Shown here piece after piece: positions 33,933 through 44,600 of a stretch of 64,000 nucleotides of DNA (its first letter is position 1; each line of letters opens with the position of its first letter). A program made the position numbers and the translations under genes. The stretch covers positions 930,001 through 994,000 of the forward strand of contig JABTTW010000001.1 of NCBI GenBank assembly GCA_015075745.1, read 5' to 3'. This stretch comes from Planctomycetia bacterium (GTDB lineage Bacteria; Planctomycetota; Phycisphaerae; UBA1845; UTPLA1). A model generated the notes under the pieces. It was not told the origin of the DNA. It saw nothing but the letters and a program-made list of their open reading frames with translations, and did not search any database.

Positions 33933-35414
33933 CACCTCAAGCTGCATCATCAAATCCTCATCGCCATGCTCCTCGGCGCAGGCGTCGGCCTGCCCCTCAA
34001 CATCTACGCCGGACCGAAGACCCTGTGGACCATCCCCGTCCCCGCAGACTTCCCGCCGGGTTCAATGGAGATTCCCCTCGATATCTCAACGCGCCTGACC
34101 GAGGGAGGTGCAACGATTCCCGCCGATGCGCGCCTCGTCAAAGAGCGCGCCGGCCGCCGCTGGCGAATTGATGGTAAGCGCGAAGAGTACCGACTGATAA
34201 AACGCGGAGAAGAACTGATCGCTCAATCCGGCGGATATTGGCCCCGCACCGTCGCCCTCTACGGCAAGCGCGTCGGCGACGTCTTCCTGCGTCTGCTCTC
34301 CATGATCGTCGCCCCGCTCATTCTCGTCTCACTGGTATCGGGCGTGACCAGCAGCGGTAGTCTTCAGGGCCTCGGCCGCCTCGGTGGGCGCACCCTCGCC
34401 TTTTACATCAGCACGAGCCTCATCGCGATCTTCACCGGCATCCTCTTCTTCAACCTCATCAACCCCGGTCGACACACCAGCCTCGATCTCGTCGAAGAAG
34501 CCGCCGAGTCTCCCACGACCGTCCTTGTCTCCGAAGATCGGGGAATCGGCGAAATCATCTGGAACCAGCTCTTCAACCTCATCCCCTCAAACCCTTTCGC
34601 CGCCCTCTCCGACCCGTCAAACACCTCCATCCTCGGCGTCATCTTCTTCGCCATCCTCCTCGGCATCTTCATCACCGTTGTCGGCGGCGAAGCCGGCGAT
34701 CTGCTGACGCGCGTCTTCTCCGCCGCATTCAAAGTCATGATGCGCATGACCATGTTCATCATCAAACTCGCCCCCATCGGCGTCCTCGGCTACATGCTCT
34801 ACGCAGCCGCCGGCAAGGGCCTCGATGTCTTCGTGGCCCTTGGCTGGTACGTCCTGACCGTCGCCCTCGGCCTCAGCGTCCACGCCTTCATCACCCTTCC
34901 GCTCTTGCTCCTCTTGCTCGCCCGACGCTCGCCGTGGGAATACTTCAAATCCGTCTCGCCCGCCCTCCTCACCGCCTTCAGCACCGCCAGCAGCAACGGC
35001 ACCCTCCCGCTCACCATGAACTGCGTCGAAAAACGCGCCGGCATCAGCAACCGCGTCACCTCGTTCGTCCTCCCCCTCGGCGCCACCATCAACATGGACG
35101 GCACCGCGCTCTACGAAGCCGCCGCCGTCCTCTTCATCGGCCAGGTCACCGGCCACGAACTCGGAATCAGCCAGCAGCTCATCGTCGCATTCACCGCACT
35201 GCTCGCCAGCATCGGCGCGGCAGGCATCCCCCATGCCGGAACCGTCATGATGGTCGTCGTCCTCAGAGCCGTGAACCTTCCCCTCGAAGGCGTCGGCCTC
35301 ATCCTCGCCGTCGATCGCGTCCTCGATATGTACCGCACAGCCATCAACGTCTGGAGCGACTCCACCGCCTGCGCCGTCGTCGCCCGATACGAACGCGCGG
35401 CGGCATCCCCATAG
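33930..35414 (+). CDS. DAACS symporter copy 2 with extracytoplasmic insertion
   Basis: A 494-residue paralog of the preceding transporter. The same core motifs occur: AFSTASSNGTLPLTM, LPLGATINMDGTAL (Asp in place of Asn at the fourth position) and ASIGAAGIPHAGTVM. It is about 70 residues longer because of a charged, soluble insertion after the first helix (about residues 28-95, including DISTRLTEGGATIPADARLV and WRIDGKREEYRLIKRGEEL). The insertion would lie outside the membrane between helices 1 and 2. The Asn-to-Asp change in the binding motif matches many DAACS proteins. Substrate difference from copy 1 is possible but not shown. Confidence 0.9.
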   Translation: MHLKLHHQILIAMLLGAGVGLPLNIYAGPKTLWTIPVPADFPPGSMEIPLDISTRLTEGGATIPADARLVKERAGRRWRIDGKREEYRLIKRGEELIAQSGGYWPRTVALYGKRVGDVFLRLLSMIVAPLILVSLVSGVTSSGSLQGLGRLGGRTLAFYISTSLIAIFTGILFFNLINPGRHTSLDLVEEAAESPTTVLVSEDRGIGEIIWNQLFNLIPSNPFAALSDPSNTSILGVIFFAILLGIFITVVGGEAGDLLTRVFSAAFKVMMRMTMFIIKLAPIGVLGYMLYAAAGKGLDVFVALGWYVLTVALGLSVHAFITLPLLLLLLARRSPWEYFKSVSPALLTAFSTASSNGTLPLTMNCVEKRAGISNRVTSFVLPLGATINMDGTALYEAAAVLFIGQVTGHELGISQQLIVAFTALLASIGAAGIPHAGTVMMVVVLRAVNLPLEGVGLILAVDRVLDMYRTAINVWSDSTACAVVARYERAAASP

Positions 35415-35438
35415 CGCCCCCTCTTTTAGAGGCGGCGC
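35414..35438. terminator. Hairpin between symporter 2 and L,D-transpeptidase
   Basis: GCGCC (35414-35418) pairs with GGCGC (35434-35438) and CCTC (35420-35423) with GAGG (35429-35432), loop TTTTA. It sits between convergent genes. Confidence 0.5.
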
Positions 35439-35498
35439 TCCCTGCCCAATTGCAAAGTCGCGATTCTGAATTGATGCCCCGAGGCAAACGCCCGGCGC

Positions 35499-36743
35499 TT
35501 ATGGATTGATGGTGACCTGCGATTTGTATTCAACGAGCAGGTCAAACACTTCGGCGACGTCTTCCGCGGTCATGCGGATGCAGCCCATCGACATATTCTC
35601 GCCGATGCTCGCCGGATCGATCGTCCCGTGGATGCCGAAGCCCGTCCTACCGACCGCGTCTCCCGAGCGACCCTCCAGTCCCACCCAACGTTCGCCGATC
35701 GGGTTGTCCGGGTCCTCCGCGAGGTAGTACTGATTGCTGATCGGATCGGTCCAATCAGGATTCTTCAACTTCGAGATCACCATCCACGTACCCGTGGGCG
35801 TCCCGCCGTTCGTCCCGAGTCCAACCCGATAGCTCCGCACGTACTGATCGCCCAAAAACAAGTCCATGCGATGATCCGACTTGGAAATCACCGCGCTGAA
35901 CGGCCCGCGAATGACCTTCAATCGATCGCCGACGCGCAGCCGGTTCGGCTCGGTCACCCCGCTGATCGACATGATCAGCTCCTCGGTAACGCCGAACTCC
36001 TTGGCCAGCACATAGATCGTGTCACCCGGCTGGACAATATGGACCGACGTCAGCGGGTCATGGGTGTTCGTCGCCCGGGAAAAGAGCAGCGCCTGCGAAA
36101 GTCGCGTCAATTCCTCGCGTATTCGCGCCGCACTCTGGGGAGCAACCTCCTGCCTCAGCGCGGCCGAGTATTGAGCCCGTGCCTCGATGAGGTTCCCCCC
36201 GGCCATCGCCGACTTGGCCTTCGTCAGCAGTTCATTCGCGGGAGCGACCTCAGGGACCGCCGCCTTATGCAGCTCCATCTCGATCGGTTCGGCAAAGGCC
36301 GGAGGGGTATTCACATTGACGCTTCCCGACGGCGTCACCGCGGCGTCACCCGCCGGCGCGATGTCGTCGTCGGCCGACTGCGGTGCAGGCGATGTCGGCC
36401 GCGTCGCCCGCAAACTCACAGGATGCTCGGGCTCAAGATTACTTTCGCGCTCGCCCGACGTCCCGGCCTCACCTGAGGCGAGGCTCACTTCCGCCGGCTC
36501 ACCGAGATTGCGCCACGCGTAAAGGCTCCACGTCGCCGCGGCAATCAATACAACCAGCGAAACCAAAGGCCATGAAACGTTACGTGGCGCGGAAAAAGGG
36601 GGCAAGGAAGTCGCTCCAGCAAATGTGCAAGTCAAGGCCGACGCGGCAAGCAAGTCGTCCAGAAGTTCAGCGGACGAATTCCATTCGTTCGCGCACGATA
36701 GGGTACAGTCGATCGTCCACGATTCAACCCCAAAGCGCGCCAC
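35499..36743 (-). CDS. L,D-transpeptidase with LysM domain
   Basis: A 414-residue cell-wall enzyme. It has an N-terminal membrane anchor (about 59-77, WPLVSLVVLIAAATWSLYAW), a Pro/Ser/Glu-rich linker, a helical segment, a LysM motif (VQPGDTIYVLAKEFGVTEEL) and a C-terminal YkuD domain. The catalytic signature HGTIDPASIGENMSMGCIRM (His and Cys) is complete. Such enzymes cross-link peptidoglycan 3-3 or attach proteins. The GTG start at 36743 gives a 58-residue cytoplasmic tail with no ribosome-binding site; the true start could lie nearer the membrane segment. The stop faces the symporter operon. Confidence 0.88.
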   Translation of the reverse strand: MARFGVESWTIDCTLSCANEWNSSAELLDDLLAASALTCTFAGATSLPPFSAPRNVSWPLVSLVVLIAAATWSLYAWRNLGEPAEVSLASGEAGTSGERESNLEPEHPVSLRATRPTSPAPQSADDDIAPAGDAAVTPSGSVNVNTPPAFAEPIEMELHKAAVPEVAPANELLTKAKSAMAGGNLIEARAQYSAALRQEVAPQSAARIREELTRLSQALLFSRATNTHDPLTSVHIVQPGDTIYVLAKEFGVTEELIMSISGVTEPNRLRVGDRLKVIRGPFSAVISKSDHRMDLFLGDQYVRSYRVGLGTNGGTPTGTWMVISKLKNPDWTDPISNQYYLAEDPDNPIGERWVGLEGRSGDAVGRTGFGIHGTIDPASIGENMSMGCIRMTAEDVAEVFDLLVEYKSQVTINP

Positions 36744-36764
36744 CGACGCACGACGCTGTGAATT

Positions 36765-37331
36765 CTAAGGATCAAATCGCCGAACGGTCTCGTTCGTCAC
36801 CAGCATCCGCACCTTCACGTCGTGGTGCGCCGCCGGAATCGACTCCACAACCTGCTCCTCAAGTGCCAGCCCGCAGGTGACGCCGCGAAACTCCGGCTTG
36901 CTCAGGAACCGGTCATAGAATCCCCGACCTCGACCGAGACGATTCCCAAACGGATCGAAGCCCAGTCCTGGTACGATGACGAGATCGATCAGTTCGATGG
37001 GAATTGGCATCCCGTGGATCGGCTCGCGCATACCAAACTGATTGCTGCCGATGTCCTCATCGAGGTTCTGAATCTCCAGCGGCATCAACTGACGGCTGTC
37101 CCAGATCACCTGCGGGGCCACCACCTTCTTGTGATCCTGCCACGCCTGAAGCACGATCGGCGTCGTGTCCGGCTCCTGTGGCAGCGACAGAAATATCATC
37201 ATTATCTGGGATTGGCGGTATTCGGGCTGGGCGAAGAGCAGGGCCGCCGCGCGCCGCGATTGTTCGTGGATTTGCTCGGGAGACAGCGACGACAAGACCG
37301 ACCGCAGCTTGCTTCGCAGTTCCTTCTTCAC
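36765..37331 (-). CDS. 5-formyltetrahydrofolate cyclo-ligase
   Basis: A 188-residue enzyme of normal length. The family signature is visible as VPGLGFDPFGNRLGRGRGFY, and the N-terminal RSKLRSVLSSLSPEQ is typical. It makes 5,10-methenyl-THF from 5-formyl-THF with ATP. It lies 21 nt upstream of the L,D-transpeptidase gene on the same strand, so co-transcription is possible but functionally unexplained. Upstream sequence (37332-37562) contains no obvious 6S RNA-like hairpin although ygfA homologs are often next to 6S RNA elsewhere. Confidence 0.9.
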   Translation of the reverse strand: MKKELRSKLRSVLSSLSPEQIHEQSRRAAALLFAQPEYRQSQIMMIFLSLPQEPDTTPIVLQAWQDHKKVVAPQVIWDSRQLMPLEIQNLDEDIGSNQFGMREPIHGMPIPIELIDLVIVPGLGFDPFGNRLGRGRGFYDRFLSKPEFRGVTCGLALEEQVVESIPAAHHDVKVRMLVTNETVRRFDP

Positions 37332-37562
37332 CCGGACCCTCGCTCTCGCATGCGGCTTAGGATATAGACTCTGGCGGACGCTTTCAATAGCATCGCGGCT
37401 CGAAAGGTATAACCGGCCCCCGCACCGGGCGACTCGTCACGCCCGATTCCTGCGAGGCCCAGCCGTCGAGATCGCAAGTCTCGAACCGAGCGAATGCGAT
37501 CTCGCTGTCATCGCGATTCTGCGACACCGCGATGAGAAAAAGCGAAGGAAACCGCATCAAGC

Positions 37563-38657
37563 GTGTCCACTAGAGCGATCCTTCCATGTGTGGCGCTCGT
37601 CGGCGCGGCAATCATCTCCGCCCTCGGGACAAGCCTCGTCGCCAGGTGGGCCGCCGCAACCGGTTTCGTCGATCATCCCGGCGGACGAAAAGCCCACGAT
37701 CGACCCACGCCCCTCGGCGGAGGCGTCGCCATCACCCTCGCCGCTCTATTGCCCATCGTCTTGGCCATCTCCTTCGCATGGCTCCTCGCGGATAATCCGC
37801 CCAGTTGGCTCCCCGATTCCCTTCGCATCCATCTCCCCGGCATCGCCTCCAAAACTTTTGTCGGACTCGGAATCGTCGTCGCCGCCGTCACCATGTGCGC
37901 CATCGGACTCGCCGACGACGTCCGCCCCATGCAGGCGCGGGTCAAGTTCATCGGGCAGGTTCTCATCGCCCTCTTCCTCGTCGTCGGCTGCAACCTCCGC
38001 CTCATGTCACACCTGCCGTCCAGTTTGTCCATCTTCTTATCCGTCCTCTGGATTCTCACCCTCACCAACGCCTTCAACTTCCTCGACAACATGGACGGCC
38101 TCGCCGCCGGTGTCGGCATGATCGCCGCCGCCGTCTTTGCCGTGGCCGCCCTCGCCGCCGGACAGCTCTTTGTCCCAGTCTGCTGCGCCCTGCTCGCCGG
38201 CGCCCTGCTCGGATTTCTCGCCTTCAACTTTCATCCGGCCCGCGTCTACATGGGCGACGCCGGAAGCCTCGTCATCGGCATGCTCCTCGCCGTCTTCACC
38301 ATCCTGACGACCTTCGCCTCCCCGGATGAAGGACAAGAGCCCTTCGGCGTACTCGCCCCGCTCGTCGTCATGGCAGTGCCGCTCTACGACACGTGCAGCG
38401 TCGTATTTCTCCGTTGGCGACTGGGTGTTCCCATATGGACCGGTGATCGGCGCCACTTTTCTCATCGACTCGTCCGCCGCGGCATGGGCGTCCGTCAGGC
38501 CGTCCTGGTCATCTGGCTCGCAACCCTCGTCACCGCGATGCCCGCAATCCTCCTCTCGCGCGCAACCTGGTCGCTGGCATGGGGAATCGTCGTCCAGACA
38601 ATCCTGGTCGTCGCATTGGTCGCCCTGCTGGAAATTGACAGACGGGAAAAACCGTGA
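37563..38657 (+). CDS. WecA/MraY-like phosphoglycosyl transferase
   Basis: A 364-residue polytopic membrane protein of the GlcNAc-1-phosphate/MurNAc-pentapeptide transferase family. Motifs are DHPGGRKAHDRPTPLGGG, GLADDVRPM (catalytic Asp pair), NAFNFLDNMDGLAAG and NFHPARVYMGDAGSL. It transfers a sugar-phosphate from a UDP-sugar to undecaprenyl phosphate, beginning synthesis of a polysaccharide. Location outside a mur cluster favours a WecA-type role. Start is GTG 37563. Its stop overlaps the GTG of the next gene, an O-antigen-ligase-like protein, indicating a joint role in surface polysaccharide. Confidence 0.88.
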   Translation: MSTRAILPCVALVGAAIISALGTSLVARWAAATGFVDHPGGRKAHDRPTPLGGGVAITLAALLPIVLAISFAWLLADNPPSWLPDSLRIHLPGIASKTFVGLGIVVAAVTMCAIGLADDVRPMQARVKFIGQVLIALFLVVGCNLRLMSHLPSSLSIFLSVLWILTLTNAFNFLDNMDGLAAGVGMIAAAVFAVAALAAGQLFVPVCCALLAGALLGFLAFNFHPARVYMGDAGSLVIGMLLAVFTILTTFASPDEGQEPFGVLAPLVVMAVPLYDTCSVVFLRWRLGVPIWTGDRRHFSHRLVRRGMGVRQAVLVIWLATLVTAMPAILLSRATWSLAWGIVVQTILVVALVALLEIDRREKP

Positions 38658-40954
38658 GTCGCTCCGCCGATCATCCAGCTCGGAAACAATCGGCGACCGC
38701 CCGCCAGACCGATCGCTGCGAAAGCGATGGCTGGGTCCTATCTGCCTGTCTCCTCATCCTCTTGGCACTAATCCCCCTCCGCGTCGTCATCGCCGAAACG
38801 CACACCTTCGAAGTCCCCCGGCTGTTCCGACATCTCGACGTCCCCGACGGCGCCGGCCCGGCGACCACCTTCGCGATCTTCGCGCTCATCGTCTCAATCG
38901 CCGCGGTCGTCATGATCACCACGCTCCGACGCGGTCGGCGCCCCTGGACACCGACCGGCATCCAAATCGGCGCAACAATTCTGCTCGTCGCGATGATCGT
39001 CTCCACCTGGCGCGCCGGCCAAAAACACCTGGCCGTCATCGGCAGCCTCGACATGCTCGGACTGATCCTCTTCGCGGCCACACTGCGCCGGCTGCTGACG
39101 CGACCGTGGCACGTTCGCTTGACCCTGTGCGTCATCCTCACCGCCGGGGCGATGACCATCGTGAAGTGCGCCTACCAGAAATGGATCGAAACGCCGGACA
39201 CAATTCGATACTTCGAGGAACACCGCGCCGAACTGATGCCGCAGCAGGCCGACGGCAACTCAGCCGAAGCCGGATTCCTCCACGATTACGAGCAGCGGCT
39301 GCGCAGCGGGTCCGTCAGCGGCTACTTCGCCCATCCAAACGTCCTCGCCAGCTACCTGATCCTCATCGTCATGACCGCGATCGCCCTGTTGCTCAGCCGG
39401 CTGAAGGTTCGACCGAGCTGGACCCTCATCGCACCCGCGATCATCGCCGCAGGCGGTCTCGCCGCCCTCCAGGCTGCCCAGAGTAAAGGCGCCGCCGCCG
39501 CACTGGCCATCGCCCTGGGCCTGCTGCTCCTCGGAACGATTCTTCGCCGCGTCATCATCGCCAGACCGCGCATCACCGTCATCGCCATTCTACTGGGCGG
39601 AGTCCTCGCCGCCGCCGCCCTGGCCGCTGCCCTCAGTGCCAGACCCGATGCACTCGGCCGCTCCATGCTCTTTCGCTCCCTCTACTGGCAAGGCGCCTGG
39701 GACATGCTGCTCGACCGCGGACCCTGGGGCATCGGCGCCAACAACTTCGGACGGCTCTTCACCGCCTACAAAAACGTCTCATGCCCCGAGGACGTGGAGG
39801 ACCCGCATAGCTGGGTGGTCAAGACAACGGTGGAATGGGGCGTACTCGGCCTGGTCGGTTTCGTAACGATTCTTGTCGGCGCCGCATGGCACATGACACG
39901 ACGCCGCGAATCGCTCTACAACGACCCTTCGCCCGGCGGCTCCATCATCCTCTGGACCGGCGGCCTGGGCGCTCTCGTCTTCACATGGTGGGCATGCATC
40001 GTCTCCGGCGCCACCGAGGAGTACGCGCTGCTCGTCCTGCACATCCCCGCGCTCACATGGATCGTCATGATGATCGCCCTCTCCCTCGAAGGGCCGACCC
40101 GGCAGTTCGCCGCCGACGCCCCGAAGCCGATGCTCATTCCCCTCTGCGCCGGCCTGCTGGGTTTCCTTCTTCACTCGGGAATTGACCTCGCCATGTTCAA
40201 CGGCGGCGCGGCAACCACCTTCTTTGCCATCGCCGCCGTCGTAATGGCGCTCGCCCACCCTTCCGCGAGCGACAACGCCATCGAGTCCCCTCCGCATCGT
40301 GCGCAACCCCGTCCAATGTCCGCTGTAGCCATCACCGTGATTGCCGCAGTCATTGTCTTGACAATCGTTCTTGTCCTCGTGATCCCGTCCGCGAAAGTCT
40401 CATCGAATCTGCGAGTCGGCCGGCTTCAAGCCGACGCGGCAACCTGGGACATGTACGTCAATTCCCCCGGCTACGCGGCCTACTTAGCCGCGACCGACGC
40501 CTACCCGTTGGACGCAACCGCCGCCGACGAATTCCTCGATGAACTCACCCGCCGCGTCGCAACAATCGACCACGTCCACACAGCCCTACCCCTCGTTGAC
40601 GTGATGCGCGCCCGCGACCCATTCAACGCCGCCGCCTTTCAGCATCTCGCCACACTTCGTTTCCAGCGTTTCGTCATCGGCCACGACATCGCCGATCTTC
40701 GCGCAGCCATCGACGCGACGCAAAAGGCAGTCGATGCCTATCCGACCTCTCCCACCAAGCGGCTCACCCTCGCCGAACTTTACGAGAAAGCCGCCGCAAC
40801 CGGCGATGCCGACGCGAAGCGCAAAGCCGCCGACCAGCTTGAAAAGGCACTGACGCTCGACGGCGAACGCATCTACGTCTCGAAGCCCAACCACTTCCCC
40901 GAAGAAATGAAAGCAACCATCCGCCGGCGAATCGACGCCCTTCGCGTTAATTAA
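38654..40954 (+). CDS. O-antigen ligase/polymerase-like protein with TPR tail
   Basis: A 766-residue membrane protein with about 12 helices and a large extracytoplasmic loop (roughly 180-230). The Wzy/WaaL-like part contains SGYFAHPNVLASYLILIVM and LFRSLYWQGAWDMLLDRGPWGIGANNFGRLF, typical of the O-antigen ligase domain around the catalytic loop. After the last helix (about 564-580) come helical repeats of TPR type (DPFNAAAFQHLATLRFQRF, PTKRLTLAELYEKAAAT). The gene overlaps the WecA-like gene by 4 nt (GTGA), so both belong to one pathway. Confidence 0.82.
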   Translation: MSRSADHPARKQSATARQTDRCESDGWVLSACLLILLALIPLRVVIAETHTFEVPRLFRHLDVPDGAGPATTFAIFALIVSIAAVVMITTLRRGRRPWTPTGIQIGATILLVAMIVSTWRAGQKHLAVIGSLDMLGLILFAATLRRLLTRPWHVRLTLCVILTAGAMTIVKCAYQKWIETPDTIRYFEEHRAELMPQQADGNSAEAGFLHDYEQRLRSGSVSGYFAHPNVLASYLILIVMTAIALLLSRLKVRPSWTLIAPAIIAAGGLAALQAAQSKGAAAALAIALGLLLLGTILRRVIIARPRITVIAILLGGVLAAAALAAALSARPDALGRSMLFRSLYWQGAWDMLLDRGPWGIGANNFGRLFTAYKNVSCPEDVEDPHSWVVKTTVEWGVLGLVGFVTILVGAAWHMTRRRESLYNDPSPGGSIILWTGGLGALVFTWWACIVSGATEEYALLVLHIPALTWIVMMIALSLEGPTRQFAADAPKPMLIPLCAGLLGFLLHSGIDLAMFNGGAATTFFAIAAVVMALAHPSASDNAIESPPHRAQPRPMSAVAITVIAAVIVLTIVLVLVIPSAKVSSNLRVGRLQADAATWDMYVNSPGYAAYLAATDAYPLDATAADEFLDELTRRVATIDHVHTALPLVDVMRARDPFNAAAFQHLATLRFQRFVIGHDIADLRAAIDATQKAVDAYPTSPTKRLTLAELYEKAAATGDADAKRKAADQLEKALTLDGERIYVSKPNHFPEEMKATIRRRIDALRVN

Positions 40955-40983
40955 ACGACTGATCTTATTTAGACGACTGATCT

Positions 40984-41634
40984 CTAGTTGAGAAACGGGT
41001 TGTACGCCCGCTCAGCCCCGATCGTCGTCACCGGCCCATGACCCGAATAGACCTTCGTCTCATCCGGCAGCACCAGCAGATTCTCCTTGATGTTGCGAAT
41101 CAGCCGCTCGTGACTCGAATGATGAAAATCCGTCCGCCCGATCGATCCGGAAAACAGCGCATCGCCGACAATCACCAGACCCGCCGTCGCGCAGTAAAGC
41201 GCCCGTCCCCCCGGCGAATGACCCGACACATCCAGCACATGCCACGTCGTGTCGTCCAGCGTCAGCGTCGAACCCGCCGCAAGATCGTGCGTCTGCCTGA
41301 TCCCCGGCGCAAACGCCATCCCCATCCCCGACGACAGATTTTCCTTCGGGTCCGTCAGCGTCGCCGCCTCTTCCCGGGCAATGTGAATCGGCAATTCGGG
41401 CCACGCCGAGCGAATCTCCGGCACCCCCGCGATATGATCGGCATGGCCGTGCGTCAACACGATGGCATCGGGCTTTAGCTCGTGCAGACCGATATGCTCA
41501 ATGATCTCCACGGCCGAAGGCGGCAGCCCCGGGTCGATGATCCAGCAGGGCCCGCCCCGACGGCGCCACACAACATACGCATTCTCCCCGAAAGAAGGAT
41601 CGACGAACTCGGCAATCTCAATGGATGATGACAT
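40984..41634 (-). CDS. Metallo-beta-lactamase-fold hydrolase (glyoxalase II-like)
   Basis: A 216-residue hydrolase. Metal ligands are seen in THGHADHIAG (HxHxDH), GHSPGG (His) and VGDALFSGSIGRTD (bridging Asp), ending with YSGHGPVTTIG. This order fits the glyoxalase II-like subgroup, which hydrolyses thioesters such as S-lactoylglutathione; the exact substrate is open. ATG 41634 is chosen because AGGTGAAG lies upstream, and an in-frame start at 41682 gives a non-conserved tail. It is 63 nt downstream of the PQQ-repeat gene on the same strand. Confidence 0.87.
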   Translation of the reverse strand: MSSSIEIAEFVDPSFGENAYVVWRRRGGPCWIIDPGLPPSAVEIIEHIGLHELKPDAIVLTHGHADHIAGVPEIRSAWPELPIHIAREEAATLTDPKENLSSGMGMAFAPGIRQTHDLAAGSTLTLDDTTWHVLDVSGHSPGGRALYCATAGLVIVGDALFSGSIGRTDFHHSSHERLIRNIKENLLVLPDETKVYSGHGPVTTIGAERAYNPFLN

Positions 41635-41697
41635 GATGGACAGCACTTCACCTGCCGATGCCGCGCGGCGCACCATGCGCAAAAAGAAAAACGCGCG

Positions 41698-44600
41698 TCA
41701 CTCGGGCTTGCCGTCAACGTAGCCGATGAGCATCGATCCGTCGAGCAGGATGACCGCCTTGTCGCGCACGTGCAGACCGCCGAACGCGCCAAGCGGCTCA
41801 GTAACCGCTGACTCCCCATCCTTCATGCTCAGCCGTGCCCCGGTCTCCAGACTGTACCGGCAGATGCGATACACCCGCCGATCCTTGTCGATCTCATCCT
41901 CAACTGGTCGGGCCTGTCGCCTTTGCGGCTCCGCGGAAATGGTGATGATGCTGTCCGCCGCAAGTCGCGGCGATTGAACCCCCAGGCACCCGGGAGCCGA
42001 AGCGCTCCACAGTCCGTGACCGTCGGCGCAGTCCAGCGCCTCGAGTCGATCCTGCCCCGCGATGTATAGCACCCCGCGAGATCGCCCCACCCAGATCGCC
42101 TGATCCGACGCCTTGCCGATCGCCGAACTGCTCCAGACCAGCCGCCCGTCATCGAGGTCATATTTGTTTACACGCCGTCCATCGGGGCTCACATAGAGCG
42201 AATCCGAGTCCTCTTGAAGCGTCGAGAGCGTAAAGTGATCCGGTGCCTGAATGATCCACTCCGACCTGCCCCCGTCGAGATCAAAACACTGAATCGAAGT
42301 TGACCGGACAATAAGCAGCCGATGCCGCCGCGTCATCCGCATCGCCTGCATCGGCCACGCGTCGCTCGGGCGAAGCGTCCGCACCGCCTTGCCGGTCTCC
42401 GCGTTCACCACCGTCACAACCAGTTCGCTCCCCTGCCACGTCGGGAAGCAAAGATACCGCTCATCAACGGCGATCGGCCCCGCAAGCGAGGACTCGGCCC
42501 GCAGCGACCATCGCACCGTCCCGTCCGACAATTCGATGCAAACAATCTGTCCGCGATCCGAAGCGCAATAAAGCCGCTCGGCCATGAGAATCTGCTGCGA
42601 CCACGGAGACGTCTCCTCCGGCTCAAGCATCGGATCGTCGTCAGGCTCATTGCCGAACGCCCACGACACCTGCCCGCTCGTGCGCGTCACCGCAAAAATG
42701 CGCCACGGCGTCGAGAGAATGAACCGCGACGCGTCCATTCCCAATAGACTCGGCAGCGACTTCGTAGCCAGCGGCCGCGGCCAAAGTCCGCGCCCCGTTA
42801 CCGCATGCCGCGCCTCAACCTGTCCACCCACGGCCACGAGCATCGAGTCCCATGTCGTATGCGGCAGATCGTCAAACACCGGATCGAGCACGACCGCCTT
42901 CTCAGCAAAGAGTCGCTTGTAAGTCTCGCGGCCCGCACCCGGCCGCGCCGAGTGTCGCGGTTCGCCGAAACGCTCATCGCCCAGCACCATCCGCCCATAC
43001 GCCGCACTGCTCACCCGCCGACCCGAGTGTCGTGGTTCAAACCGCGGATAGTCGCGCTCCAGCCTGTCGATCCACTCCACGGCGTCCGAAGTCCGCCCGG
43101 CCGCAACGAGACATTCGACATAGCGACAAATCACCGATGCCCGGCCTTCAAAGTTCCTCTTCTCCAGCACCCGGCGAAATGACCGCGAAGCCGCCTCGAA
43201 CTGCCCCTTCCCGCGCAGCAAGTCCGCGTGCGCGGCATAGGCAGCTGTCGCGACCGCGCCGTTGGGAAACGACTCCGCCACCTCCAGAATCCGCGCCGCG
43301 TCCGCATCCGCCTCCGCGATCTTCAGCCGATTCGCAGCCTGGGCCTCCACCGCCGCATATACCGACGCACCGTGCGCGGCAATCAACCGCTCAATCGCAT
43401 CGGCCGCATGCGCCCCGGCCACGACAGACTCCATCGGCGCCAGGACCGACATCTCCGCCGCCTCCGCCGAACGTGACTCACCCACAAGCCCCTGAAGCGT
43501 CAGCGGCACGGTCAACCGAACGGTCAATCGCCGCAGCGTCGGATCACCCAGCACCCGCTGATACGAACCAACCGCCTCAGCCGCTCGGCCGGCGCCGGCC
43601 AGCACCCCCGCCAGTCGAAATCTCTGCCGTACATAGTCTTCAGGCCCAGGCGCACATTGCCCCGCCATTTCAAATAACGCGATCGCTGCTTCAGTCGCAG
43701 CCGGCCCCTTGCCGCCGCGCGAATCCGGCGCATCCAGCATCGTCGCGAAACCCATTAGTTGATCAAACAGCCTGCGCCGCGTTGCGTCATCCGTCAGTCT
43801 GGCGAATCCACCCACCCGCCGAACCGCCTCCTCCACCGACGCCAAACCGCGCTCATACTGGCCGCTGTTAAGCGCCAGTTCCGCCAGCGCCATGCACGGC
43901 GCCGCATCATCCGGACGCTCCGCCTCGCGCCGCGTCAGCATGTCAAAGACGTTGGCGCGATCGGAAAACCCGTAAACCATGCCCGGCGGCGCAACAATGA
44001 CCTGATCACCAAACGGCACCAGATTGCCCGCCTCGCCGATCTTCCACGGAAGAACCTGCGCCTTCCCCCCATCCAGCGGATACGTCAGAAGCGCCCGATC
44101 CATCGGGATCATGAGGCTCGTTTCAGTGAGACAACCTCGACCATTGAGCTGACCGAGCTCAAAAGGCCTCTGCCACACGACCCGTCGAGCCGAAAGGTCA
44201 TAACAAGCGACCTCGTTGCCCACCACATAGAGCCGATCCGCGGCAATCCCCAGCAGCATCTGCGGAGCGTGCAACACTTCGCCGCCGATCGGCTCGCGAA
44301 GTTCACCCGCTCGCTGGCCAAGCACAAACACACCCGTCGTATCCAGCGGCATGCACACAATCGCGTCGCGCCAAACCATGACCGGCTGATAATTCCACGA
44401 CCGAATCGCCCGCCCGCCCCGCTCCGGCCAAAGGGGATCGCCCCCCTGATCGGCGGAGGTTCGATAGGTGTAAATCCACGCGACCCGATCCAGCGCCGTC
44501 GACACCGCGGCGATCGCTCCGAGGTTGGTCTGCACAAACACCAAATCCCCCGACGCCGCCGGCAACGAAACCGTCGCCCGCCGATACCCATAACTGCCCG

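Noticed and set aside
37332..37562. 6S RNA upstream of the 5-formyl-THF cyclo-ligase gene
   Set aside because: No long imperfect hairpin with a central bubble could be traced; the association is known mainly from other phyla.
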